Source of the DNA: Anaerolineae bacterium
GTDB lineage: Bacteria > Chloroflexota > Anaerolineae > B4-G1 > SLSP01
Reading direction: 5' to 3'
Assembly: GCA_026645815.1 (NCBI GenBank)
Contig: JAPKMR010000013.1
Coordinates: forward strand, 1-64,000
DNA length: 64,000 nt
Below, one piece after another: positions 1 to 8,009 of the stretch. The notes under the pieces were generated by a model. It made no database searches and was not told the origin of the DNA. It saw only the letters and a program-made list of their open reading frames with translations. Position 1 is the first letter of the stretch. Every line of letters starts with the position of its first letter. The translations under genes were made by a program, and so were the position numbers.

Positions 1-3
1 TTG

Positions 4-48
4 ATTGATTTTTGGCGGCGGGGCTTTACCCCGCCGCCAAAAATCAAT
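4..48. repeat. Long perfect hairpin, dispersed repeat copy A
   Basis: Positions 4-23 and 29-48 are perfect 20-bp inverted arms around a 5-nt loop. The core is GATTTTTGGCGGCGGGG. A second copy of the same core lies at 28285-28322 with a different loop. It sits before the first gene, so it may terminate an upstream transcript that is outside the window. A bidirectional terminator or a REP-like dispersed hairpin are both possible. Confidence 0.7.
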
Positions 49-93
49 TTTCTCTTGACACCAGAGAAATTTCCTTTACGAATGGCTCAGGTG

Positions 94-99
94 TATAAT
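94..99 (+). promoter_or_regulatory. -10 element of the DUF4139 gene
   Basis: A perfect TATAAT lies about 50 nt before the start codon. No good -35 is seen at 16-18 bp. The nearby TTGACA (55-60) is 33 bp away and cannot pair with it. The call therefore rests on the -10 alone. Confidence 0.4.
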
Positions 100-126
100 G
101 AAGGGCGAAGCATTGCTTCGCCCTTC
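100..126 (+). promoter_or_regulatory. 5' leader hairpin
   Basis: Arms 100-111 (GAAGGGCGAAGC) and 115-126 are perfect 12-bp complements with a 3-nt loop. The hairpin starts right after the -10 element and ends about 8 nt before the ribosome binding site AAGGAGG (134-140). It would form at or near the very 5' end of the mRNA and may act in mRNA stability or translation control. No T-tract follows, so it is not a standard terminator. Confidence 0.5.
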
Positions 127-144
127 ACCCTTTAAGGAGGTATC

Positions 145-2094
145 ATGACCACACTGCCCATAGTCCACATGACGTTATACAAACATGGTGTTGGTTTTTT
201 CGAACGACGAGCAAAACTTAGCGGCGAGGAAGTCGCCCTTGCCTTCCGCGTCCAGGAAATGAACGATCTGTTAAAAAGCCTCACCGTCATTGACCTGGAC
301 GGGGGAAAGATTTTGGGCATTGATTATGCCACTCCGCAAACCCGCGAAGAGCAGCTAGAAGGCTGCACGGTACGTCTGAGCGATCAACATAGCCTTTATG
401 ATTTGCTGGTGAGCTTACGAGGACGCCGGGTTGCCTTGAGACTAGATCAAGACGAGACGCTGAGCGGGGTGCTCGTGGGACCCGATGAGGCGCCGGAACG
501 CCAACCACTGGCAACCGCGCTCATCTCCGTGCTCAAAGACGCCGAGGACAAGGTACAGGTAGCGCCGCTGGGACGTATTCAGGGCGTGGATATCCTCGAT
601 GAACAAGGCGGGCGCGACCTGCGTTTCTTCCTGCAGACGGCATTGAGTCAGGGCAGCACCCGCAACGTCACCATCCGCCTCACTCCGGGTGAACACGAGC
701 TTTCCGTGCGTTACGTGGCGCCGGCGCCCACCTGGCGCGTGAGCTACCGGTTGGTCGCCGAATCAAGCAAAGAACCGGGAGAGGGACGCGCCTTAATCCA
801 GGGCTGGGGATTGTTCGATAACCGCCTGGAAGAGGACCTCAAAGGAATTTCGCTCTCCCTGGTCGCAGGAATGCCAATTTCATTCGTGTATGATCTCTAC
901 ACCCCTTTTACACCAGAACGCCCGGTGATCAAAGAAGAAGCCCGCGTAGCCGCTGCGCCCGTGGAATTTGAGGCTTCCAAACGCTCCAGGGCAACCATGG
1001 CCGCCATCCCAGAAGCCCCACCCTCACTTAGCGCTGGCTTAGGCGCGGGCATGGCGGATATGATGCGCGCCCCAGCGCCAGCCATGATGTCCCGCGAGGC
1101 GGTCGCGCAAGCAGCACAGGTCACGACACAGGGCAAAGCGTTGGGGGAGCTCTTTCAGTATATTATCGGAACGCCAGTCACCGTGGGACGGGGACAATCT
1201 GCTATGGTTCCCATCATCGGTACGGAGATGGACTACCGCAAGGACCTGCTCTACAATGGGGCAAAACTCCCCACACACCCTGTAGCAACGTTGCGCTTCA
1301 AAAACACTACCGGGCTGACGCTTGAGCGTGGACCATTAACGGTGATCGAAAACGGGGAATACGTGGGTGAAGCCATTTTGCCCTTCACAGCGGCTGAGGG
1401 CGAAGGCGTGGTTCCGTATGCAGTCGAGTTGGGCGTTCGTATCAAAGAAGAAAGCGGCAGCAGTACCCAGATGCGCGGTCTAGAATTGACGGGGCTTTAC
1501 CTGCAATTCGAGGAATGGCACATTCAATGGCGCAATTACCAGGTAACAAACAACACCGACAAAACCTTCAACATCCTGGTGGAGCATCCACGCTCCATGC
1601 ACTACGAGATTTTCGACACACCCACCCCCAAGGAACACACCCAGGATATGCTGCGCTTCAAGGTTAATCTGGCGCCACACGGCGAGACCAGCCTCAAAGT
1701 CCAGGAACGCCGTTTGATTCGGCGCCGCGAGGAACTAAAACAACAATCGTATGAAGGCTTGCAGCAGTACCTTCAAAAGGGATTGCTGGACAGGCAAGCG
1801 CTCGACAAAGCCCTGAAACTGCTCATGCTCTGGGATACCATCCGGGATTATGAGAAGAAGATCGCCGAGGTAGAACAGGAACGCCAGCAGGTCTACGCTT
1901 CACAACAGCAGATGCGGGAAAACCTGCAAGCGCTCTCGCAAACCGGAAAAGAAGGCGCTCTGCGAGCACGCTATGTGGAGCAATTGGAAGCCTCGGATGG
2001 ACAACTGCAGGCGCTGGCACAACGTGAGGCGGAGTTCAAAGCCAACATCGAAAAGGTAAAAAAGGAAATCGAGACGCGCCTGAAGAACCTGTGA
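145..2094 (+). CDS. DUF4139 domain-containing protein
   Basis: 649 residues, with ATG preceded by AAGGAGG at good spacing. The N-terminal sequence (YKHGVGFFERRAKL and on), the central beta-rich region with the PAPTWRVSYRL stretch (about residues 193-203) and the long C-terminal coiled coil (about 520-649, rich in E, K, Q) resemble DUF4139/MuiA-type proteins. An Ala/Pro/Met-rich linker lies at about 285-330. There is no signal peptide or membrane segment, so it is probably cytoplasmic. The molecular function of this family is unknown; the related MuiA name comes from a mucoidy-inhibition phenotype and should not be taken as function here. It is monocistronic as far as can be seen, with its own promoter and leader hairpin. 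Confidence 0.75.
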   Translation: MTTLPIVHMTLYKHGVGFFERRAKLSGEEVALAFRVQEMNDLLKSLTVIDLDGGKILGIDYATPQTREEQLEGCTVRLSDQHSLYDLLVSLRGRRVALRLDQDETLSGVLVGPDEAPERQPLATALISVLKDAEDKVQVAPLGRIQGVDILDEQGGRDLRFFLQTALSQGSTRNVTIRLTPGEHELSVRYVAPAPTWRVSYRLVAESSKEPGEGRALIQGWGLFDNRLEEDLKGISLSLVAGMPISFVYDLYTPFTPERPVIKEEARVAAAPVEFEASKRSRATMAAIPEAPPSLSAGLGAGMADMMRAPAPAMMSREAVAQAAQVTTQGKALGELFQYIIGTPVTVGRGQSAMVPIIGTEMDYRKDLLYNGAKLPTHPVATLRFKNTTGLTLERGPLTVIENGEYVGEAILPFTAAEGEGVVPYAVELGVRIKEESGSSTQMRGLELTGLYLQFEEWHIQWRNYQVTNNTDKTFNILVEHPRSMHYEIFDTPTPKEHTQDMLRFKVNLAPHGETSLKVQERRLIRRREELKQQSYEGLQQYLQKGLLDRQALDKALKLLMLWDTIRDYEKKIAEVEQERQQVYASQQQMRENLQALSQTGKEGALRARYVEQLEASDGQLQALAQREAEFKANIEKVKKEIETRLKNL

Positions 2095-2113
2095 TAGGGG
2101 GATTTCCCCCTAT
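2094..2113 (+). terminator. Short hairpin after DUF4139 gene
   Basis: ATAGGGGGA pairs with TCCCCCTAT immediately at the stop codon. A second G-rich/C-rich stretch follows (2120-2150). No T-tract is present, so termination is only a guess. Confidence 0.3.
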
Positions 2114-2155
2114 GCATTTCGGGGGGAAGTCCTGTCCCTAAAGGGGGAAAAAGGC

Positions 2156-2184
2156 TTGAGATCGCTTCCATAATCTGGTTTACT
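2156..2184 (+). promoter_or_regulatory. Candidate promoter of the sugar importer
   Basis: TTGAGA (2156-2161), a 17-bp spacer, then TTTACT (2179-2184). It is located about 185 nt before the substrate-binding protein start. The -10 matches only four of six consensus bases. Confidence 0.35.
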
Positions 2185-2368
2185 TAAGGGGTAGTTATCC
2201 CGTAACCGGCGGCACACCCAAAGTGGTACGTGCTGCGGAGTTAATGCAGGGTACAAATCATTCCAATGTGTTTATGACAAGGAGGCGCTGCGGAAAGATT
2301 TAGGCACCAGTTCCCAATCGTGTCGTATGTTATTCTGTTTCCCCTGTAAAAATCTAAGGAGGAGTCGA

Positions 2369-3481
2369 ATGTTTCGCAAGAATTTGCCTTTAGCACTGGT
2401 AACTCTCGTAATTGTTTTCTCTATGCTTCTCTCTGCATGCGGCAAGCCCGCTGAGGAAGCCAAAGCCCTTTCAGTCGGTATTGTGCTGCCCACCAAGGAT
2501 GAGCCCCGCTGGATTCAAGACGAGACCCGCTTCCGCGATGCTCTGCAGGCTGCTGGCTACGAAGTCGAGATTCTCTTCAGCCAGGGCTCTTCAGCCAAGG
2601 AAAAGGAAAACGTCGAAGCGCTGATCACCAAGGGCGTCAAAGTGCTCATCATCTGCCCGCAGGATGGTACCGCTGCCGCCGCCGCTGCTGAAGCCGCGAA
2701 CAAAGCCGGCGTCAAGGTCATTTCCTACGACCGCCTGATCCGCGACACCGCCGCAGTGGATTACTATGTGACCTTCGACAGCGTCGCCGTTGGCGAGGCC
2801 TGGGGTCAGTACCTCATCGAAAAGGCTTCCGGCACGGGTAACAACCTGTTCCTCTACGCCGGCGCCGCTTCTGACAACAACGCCTTCCTGTTCTTCGAGG
2901 GTGCGTGGAACAAACTGCAGCCCAAAATCGCCGATGGCACCTTCGTGATCAAGAACTCCAGCGAAGCCATAGCCCTGAAGGACAAGGCCACCCTCACCCG
3001 CGATGAAATGGCCAAGATCATTGGTCAGGTCACCACGAACTGGGACTTCAACACCGCCAAGGGTCTCGCCGAGGCGAACCTCACCGTAGCGACCGCCGCC
3101 GATAAGGGCACCGTCTTCATCGTTGCCCCCAATGATGGCACCGCTCGCGCTATCGCCGACGCCTTCGCCGCTGACAAGGACGTCACCCAGTTCTACATCA
3201 CCGGTCAGGATGCTGAGAAAGCCTCCGTGCAGTACATCATTGATGGTAAGCAGTCCATGACCGTGTTGAAGGATGTCCGCACCCTGGTCGCCGATGCCAT
3301 CACCGCTGCCGTGGCTTACCTCGAAGGCAGTACCCCGGACAAGACGACGACCTACAACAACGGCGTAATTGACGTGCCCGCCAAGCCCTCCGCCATCGTC
3401 ACCGTCACCAAGGACAACGTCAAAGCCGCCATCGTGGATTCCGGTTACTATCCCGCCAGCGACTTCACCAATCTGCCGTAA
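2369..3481 (+). CDS. chvE: Sugar ABC transporter substrate-binding lipoprotein (ChvE/XylF type)
   Basis: Binds a monosaccharide outside the membrane and delivers it to the permease. I place the start at the second in-frame ATG because AAGGAGG (2356-2362) lies just before it and because a lipoprotein signal then begins the protein: a basic start, a hydrophobic stretch, and the lipobox LLSAC with Cys at residue 24. About 370 residues, the usual length. Periplasmic-binding fold with the VISYDRLIR stretch typical of ChvE/XylF-like proteins and a second lobe with FIVAPNDGTARA. It is followed by a hairpin and then the ATPase and permease genes, the standard importer order. The exact sugar cannot be read from the sequence; ChvE-type proteins bind several aldoses. 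Confidence 0.85.
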   Translation: MFRKNLPLALVTLVIVFSMLLSACGKPAEEAKALSVGIVLPTKDEPRWIQDETRFRDALQAAGYEVEILFSQGSSAKEKENVEALITKGVKVLIICPQDGTAAAAAAEAANKAGVKVISYDRLIRDTAAVDYYVTFDSVAVGEAWGQYLIEKASGTGNNLFLYAGAASDNNAFLFFEGAWNKLQPKIADGTFVIKNSSEAIALKDKATLTRDEMAKIIGQVTTNWDFNTAKGLAEANLTVATAADKGTVFIVAPNDGTARAIADAFAADKDVTQFYITGQDAEKASVQYIIDGKQSMTVLKDVRTLVADAITAAVAYLEGSTPDKTTTYNNGVIDVPAKPSAIVTVTKDNVKAAIVDSGYYPASDFTNLP

Positions 3482-3504
3482 GGCACTGATCGGGTAGTGA
3501 TATC

Positions 3505-3543
3505 AAGCAGGAATAGTGGTGTTCACCATCACTATTCCTGCTT
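3505..3543 (+). terminator. Intercistronic hairpin after the binding protein
   Basis: Perfect 14-bp arms AAGCAGGAATAGTG (3505-3518) and 3530-3543. It lies between the binding-protein gene and the ATPase gene, with no T-tract. Such hairpins commonly protect the upstream mRNA, so the binding protein is made in excess over the membrane components; this role is inferred. Confidence 0.55.
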
Positions 3544-3582
3544 ACCGCAATTTAGCCTTGTCTCAACGGAACCGGAGGCGCA

Positions 3583-5106
3583 ATGGATACCCCAATACTA
3601 GAAATGCGTAATATTACAAAAGAATTCCCTGGCGTGAAAGCCCTAAGCGATGTTAGTTTTCGCGTTGCTCAAGGCGAGATTCATTGCCTGGTTGGGGAAA
3701 ACGGCGCGGGGAAATCTACGCTGATGAAGGTGCTGAGCGGCGTTTGGCCCTATGGCACCTATACTGGCGATATTTACTTCAACGGCGAGCCACAAACCTT
3801 CAGGCACATCACCGATAGTGAGAAAGCGGGTATCGCCATCATCTATCAAGAACTCGCGCTGATACCGGAGTTGTCGGTTTATGAGAACATCTTCATAGGT
3901 CACGAAATTCGCAACGGCCTCACCGTAGATTGGAATGAGACCATCAAACGGGCAAATGAAATGCTCGCGCGCGTGCGGCTTGAAGTGAATCCAGCCACAA
4001 AGATCAGAGACCTGGGAGTTGGCAAGCAACAACTGGTGGAGATCGCCAAGGCATTGAGTCGCAATGTCAAACTGCTCATTTTGGACGAGCCTACCGCCGC
4101 CCTCAACGAAGATGATAGCCAAAACCTTCTAAACCTGCTGCGCGAACAAAAGGCGCAGGGCGTGACCTGCATTATGATCTCGCACAAGCTCAAAGAAGTG
4201 ATGGCGATTGCCGACACCGTCACAGTGCTACGCGATGGGCAGACCGTCTGTACCCTGGATGCGCACAAGGGTGAAGTGACCGAGCAAATCATGATCAAGC
4301 ACATGGTAGGGCGCGAGATTGACAACATCTATCCGCCCAGAGTCGGGCATGAGCCTAGCGAGGAAGTTGTCTTTGAAGTCAGGAATTGGAATGCCTATAA
4401 TCCTGCCCTGGGGCGCACAGTCCTCAGAGATGTCAATTTCAAAATCAAGAAGGGCGAGATTGTGGGCTTTGCAGGCTTGATGGGATCTGGACGGACAGAG
4501 CTGGCGCTAAGCGTGTTCGGAAACCCTACCCACTATCAGATCTCCGGTGAGGTCTACGTTCAGGGCAAAAAGGCCACTCTTGCACATCCCCGAGAAGCCA
4601 TCAAAAGTGGTGTAGCTTATCTCACCGAGGATCGCAAAGGGAACGGCTTAATCCTGATCCAGGACGTGAGGCAGAACATCAGCCTGGCTAACCTGGAGGA
4701 ACTGGCACATCGCGGCGTCGTGGACGCTAATGCGGAAATCAAAGTGGCAAATGAGTACCGCGCCTCACTGAACATCAAGACCCCCACCGTGGCGCAGAAA
4801 GTAGGCAACCTCAGCGGCGGCAATCAGCAGAAAGTCTGCTTGGGGAAATGGCTCTTCGTCAAACCCAATATCCTGATCTTGGACGAGCCCACTCGAGGCA
4901 TTGATGTGGGCGCCAAATACGAAATTTATACCATTATGAATCAGTTGGTCCAACAGGGCATGAGCATCATCATGATTTCGTCGGAACTGCCCGAGGTGTT
5001 GGGCATGAGCGATCGCATCTATGTGGTCTCTGAGGGGCGCATCACCGGCGAACTACCAATTGCCGAAGCCAATCAGGAAATCATCATGCAAATGGCGACG
5101 AATTAG
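3583..5106 (+). CDS. gguA: Monosaccharide ABC importer, double ATPase subunit
   Basis: 507 residues with two fused nucleotide-binding domains, as in MglA/RbsA/XylG/GguA. First domain: Walker A GENGAGKST (about 39-47), Walker B LLILDEPTAAL, H-loop SHKL. Second domain: altered Walker A GLMGSGRTEL, as is normal for this family, signature LSGGNQQK and Walker B ILILDEPTRGID. It powers uptake through the permease encoded 10 bp downstream. RBS GGAGG lies shortly before the ATG (CGGAGGCGCAATG). Assignment to the multiple-monosaccharide (ChvE-GguAB) subgroup rests on overall resemblance and on the partner genes; XylG is the alternative. Confidence 0.85.
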   Translation: MDTPILEMRNITKEFPGVKALSDVSFRVAQGEIHCLVGENGAGKSTLMKVLSGVWPYGTYTGDIYFNGEPQTFRHITDSEKAGIAIIYQELALIPELSVYENIFIGHEIRNGLTVDWNETIKRANEMLARVRLEVNPATKIRDLGVGKQQLVEIAKALSRNVKLLILDEPTAALNEDDSQNLLNLLREQKAQGVTCIMISHKLKEVMAIADTVTVLRDGQTVCTLDAHKGEVTEQIMIKHMVGREIDNIYPPRVGHEPSEEVVFEVRNWNAYNPALGRTVLRDVNFKIKKGEIVGFAGLMGSGRTELALSVFGNPTHYQISGEVYVQGKKATLAHPREAIKSGVAYLTEDRKGNGLILIQDVRQNISLANLEELAHRGVVDANAEIKVANEYRASLNIKTPTVAQKVGNLSGGNQQKVCLGKWLFVKPNILILDEPTRGIDVGAKYEIYTIMNQLVQQGMSIIMISSELPEVLGMSDRIYVVSEGRITGELPIAEANQEIIMQMATN

Positions 5107-5116
5107 GAGGCGTGGG

Positions 5117-6301
5117 ATGTTTTTAAAAGACTTGCAGAAAATCCTGAAGCAGAATATCCGCGAATACGGCATGTATATCGCCCTATTCGTGATCATGATC
5201 ATCTTCACCGTCGCGACGGATGGCATCTTTATCTCATCTCGCAATATCAGCAACCTGCTCAACCAAACCGGCTATATCGCGGTTCTGGCTGTGGGCATGA
5301 CCCTGGTGATTGTCATCCGTCACATTGACCTGTCGGTAGGCTTCCTTGCAGGCTTCCTTGGCGCCATCGCCGCCATTGCCCTGGCATTTTGGAAATTACC
5401 GATGATTGTGGTAATTCCACTGGTATTGGCGTTAGGCGCCGTTGCAGGACTCATTACCGCATTCCCTGTAGCACAGCTCAAAATACCCGCGTTCGTAGCG
5501 TCGCTGGCAGGCTGGCTGATCTATCGTGGTGCGTTGCTCCTGGTAACCGCGAGCACAGGCACCATTATCATTGCCAATGACACCTTCAACGCTATCGGCA
5601 ATGGTTTCATCCCCGATATACCCGGTTTGGATAGCTTTCTGCCCGGTGTCCACAAGCTCACCTTGCTGCTGGGCCTGGTTGCGATTGTGTTCTTTGTGAT
5701 AGGTCAACTCAATGACCGCAAGAAGAAACAATCCTACAACTTCGAAACCCTGCCCATGAACATGTTCATTCTGAAGCTGGTCTTCATCGCTCTAGTTTTG
5801 GCGGCGATTACCTGGGTCTTGGCAGGATACAATGGCTTATCCTGGACAGTCGTGGTGGTGCTGATCGTGGTCGCTGTGTATCACTTCATCACTACTCAGA
5901 CTGTGTTGGGACGGCACATCTACGCCGTTGGCGGCAACCCCGAAGCAGCCGAGCTCAGCGGTATCAACGTAAAGAAAATCACCTACGTTGTCTTTGGCTC
6001 GATGGGTCTGTTATCTGCACTTTCAGGTATCCTGTTCGCCTCGCGCCTGCAATCCGCCACCGTCACAGCAGGCCAGCTGTTCGAAATGGATGCCATCGCC
6101 GCGGCCTACATCGGTGGCGTCTCTGCCGCAGGCGGTGTTGGGAATGTGATGGGGTCGCTCATCGGCGCCCTGGTAACCATGTCGCTGACTAGCGGCATGA
6201 ACCTGATGAACATTGATATTGCCTATCAATACGTCGTTCGTGGTGCGGTATTGCTGGCAGCCGTAATCTTCGACGTCGCAACCCGCAGCCGCGGCAATTA
6301 A
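5117..6301 (+). CDS. gguB: Monosaccharide ABC importer permease
   Basis: Inner-membrane permease of about 394 residues with roughly ten hydrophobic segments and the conserved cytoplasmic-loop region GRHIYAVGGNPEAAELSGINV, which in RbsC/XylH-type permeases contacts the ATPase. I chose the ATG at 5117 rather than an in-frame upstream start: TAGGAGG (5104-5110) precedes it and it opens just after the ATPase stop codon, whereas the longer reading would overlap the ATPase gene by 86 nt. A polar insert with KKKQ at about residues 205-215 separates two membrane blocks. It forms the transport channel together with the preceding ATPase and lipoprotein. Confidence 0.85.
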   Translation: MFLKDLQKILKQNIREYGMYIALFVIMIIFTVATDGIFISSRNISNLLNQTGYIAVLAVGMTLVIVIRHIDLSVGFLAGFLGAIAAIALAFWKLPMIVVIPLVLALGAVAGLITAFPVAQLKIPAFVASLAGWLIYRGALLLVTASTGTIIIANDTFNAIGNGFIPDIPGLDSFLPGVHKLTLLLGLVAIVFFVIGQLNDRKKKQSYNFETLPMNMFILKLVFIALVLAAITWVLAGYNGLSWTVVVVLIVVAVYHFITTQTVLGRHIYAVGGNPEAAELSGINVKKITYVVFGSMGLLSALSGILFASRLQSATVTAGQLFEMDAIAAAYIGGVSAAGGVGNVMGSLIGALVTMSLTSGMNLMNIDIAYQYVVRGAVLLAAVIFDVATRSRGN

Positions 6302-6318
6302 CGCGATAAAGCGATAAA

Positions 6319-6353
6319 GCGAAAAAGCGAGTCGTCGTGACTCGCTTTTTCGC
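6319..6353 (+). terminator. Terminator-like hairpin after the importer operon
   Basis: Perfect 15-bp arms GCGAAAAAGCGAGTC (6319-6333) and 6339-6353 with a 5-nt loop. Part of the T-run lies inside the right arm. It separates the importer from the ABC-kinase fusion gene. Confidence 0.6.
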
Positions 6354-6393
6354 CCCAGCATTTGTCATCTAGTCACTCACTCGCCATTAGCCC

Positions 6394-7986
6394 ATGGAAA
6401 TCCTACGCACAAACAACCTTAGCCGTTATTTCGGCACAGTCCCTGCCCTGGTAGATGTGAGCCTGGAACTCCAACCAGGGGAAGTGCTGGGCATTGTGGG
6501 ACAGCGCGGAGCAGGCAAGTCCACGCTCTTCAATCTGCTCAGCGGTGCCACAGCTCCCTCCAGCGGCGAGATGTTTTACGCGGGACAACGGGTTGTCCTG
6601 CGGAATGTGCTCCATGCGCAGCGCCTGGGCATCGTTGCCGTACTCCAATACCCCGAATTTCCTCCCAACCTCAATGTCTTGCGCAATATCTTCCTCGGGC
6701 ATGAAATCCGCCGCCCGGGCATTCTGGCGGCGCTACCGGACGAAGGCGCCATGGCACACACAGCACGAGAAATGCTCGCCAGTTTCGACCAACCGCTCGA
6801 GTTGCTCGAAGAACGCACCGCCAATCTCTCAGATGAACAACGCCAGATTATTGCCCTGGCATGCGCCCTGTGCCAACCCAACAATCGCCTGCTGCTGCTA
6901 GATGAAGCGCTCGCTGCCCTGAGTTTCGCCCGCCAGGAAGCATTTCTGGAGCGCATCAAATCCCTTGCCGCTCAGGGTGTGGCTATTATCATGGGCAGTG
7001 ATGATCTCAAACAGATTTTTGCCGTGACCGACCGGATTCTGGTACTGTACCAGGGACGTCCGCTGGCGCTGCGCCGCACCACCGAATCCACACCGCGTGA
7101 AATCGTTGAGCTCGTTGTGGGTTCCAACCGGCAGGAACGAATCACACCCATGATCTGGGCTTTCGAGAATTATCATGCCGCGCAACAGCAAGCCGAAGAG
7201 TTACGTCGCGACCAGCTGGAATTGCGACAAAATCTGAGGATGCAGGATTCTCTCAACCAGCAGTTGATTGAGCGATTACACAATCAGGTCGAGGCACTGG
7301 ACCGCCTGAACATGGCGCTTCAGGAAGCCAGTCGCCGGTTGATCACCGAGCGTGAAGCTGAGCGCAAAGCGCTGGCGCGGGAGTTGCACGATCAAGTCAT
7401 CCAGGACCTCCTGAGCTACAATTACCAGCTTGAGGAGACGGAAAACGACCTGACCGAGGAAGAACAGCGACGCGACCTCACCAGAATCCGGCAGGGAATA
7501 CGGCAGGTTGTGGGGAGCCTGCGCGAAATCTGTAGCGATTTGCGCCCGCCTACCATTGATAATCACGGCTTATCGGCAGCTATCCGCTCGCTCATTAGCC
7601 AGTGGACCGAACAAACCAACATCCCGGTTGAACTAGAAATTGACCCGTCGCTAGGACGGCTCCCGGAACCTATCGAACTGGGGGTCTACCGAATCATCCA
7701 GGAAGGACTCAGCAACATCCGCAAACATGCCAACGCCACCCGCGTAAGTCTAGCCCTCAGGCGCACGTCGGCAGCGAACCTGAGTGTCCGTCTGATTGAT
7801 AACGGACGCGGCTTAACACAACCGCTTGACCTGGCAATACTGACCAATCAAAAGCACTTTGGTTTGGTGGGCATCAGCGAACGTCTATCGCTGATTGGCG
7901 GCACCCTCAAACTGACATCCGCTGCAAGCGGTGGGCTGCAAATGGATATCGAAATCCCCAGCCCCTACCCCACAATCGAAAACTGA
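6394..7986 (+). CDS. ABC ATPase-histidine kinase fusion protein
   Basis: 530 residues in one unbroken frame. Residues about 1-245 are a sugar-importer-type ABC ATPase domain: Walker A GQRGAGKST (36-44), Q-loop Q85, Walker B LLLLDE (166-171). The signature is degenerate (LSDEQ at 145-149 instead of LSGGQ) and the H-loop His is replaced (GSDD at 201-204). Residues about 260-325 are a coiled coil. Residues about 318-525 are a NarL-family sensor kinase core: HisKA_3 with phospho-acceptor H332 in ALARELHDQ, N-box EGLSNIRKHAN, and G-boxes DNGRG and GLVGISERL. No membrane segment or extracellular sensor is present. It follows the sugar importer. I infer that the ABC half reads the nucleotide or transport state, perhaps by docking on the GguB-type permease. 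No NarL-type response regulator lies in the window. Confidence 0.85.
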   Translation: MEILRTNNLSRYFGTVPALVDVSLELQPGEVLGIVGQRGAGKSTLFNLLSGATAPSSGEMFYAGQRVVLRNVLHAQRLGIVAVLQYPEFPPNLNVLRNIFLGHEIRRPGILAALPDEGAMAHTAREMLASFDQPLELLEERTANLSDEQRQIIALACALCQPNNRLLLLDEALAALSFARQEAFLERIKSLAAQGVAIIMGSDDLKQIFAVTDRILVLYQGRPLALRRTTESTPREIVELVVGSNRQERITPMIWAFENYHAAQQQAEELRRDQLELRQNLRMQDSLNQQLIERLHNQVEALDRLNMALQEASRRLITEREAERKALARELHDQVIQDLLSYNYQLEETENDLTEEEQRRDLTRIRQGIRQVVGSLREICSDLRPPTIDNHGLSAAIRSLISQWTEQTNIPVELEIDPSLGRLPEPIELGVYRIIQEGLSNIRKHANATRVSLALRRTSAANLSVRLIDNGRGLTQPLDLAILTNQKHFGLVGISERLSLIGGTLKLTSAASGGLQMDIEIPSPYPTIEN

Positions 7987-8009
7987 CCCGACCACCTTAC
8001 ACCATGGCA

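Noticed and set aside
55-60. TTGACA as -35 of the first gene
   Set aside because: It is 33 bp from the TATAAT at 94-99, too far to form one promoter.
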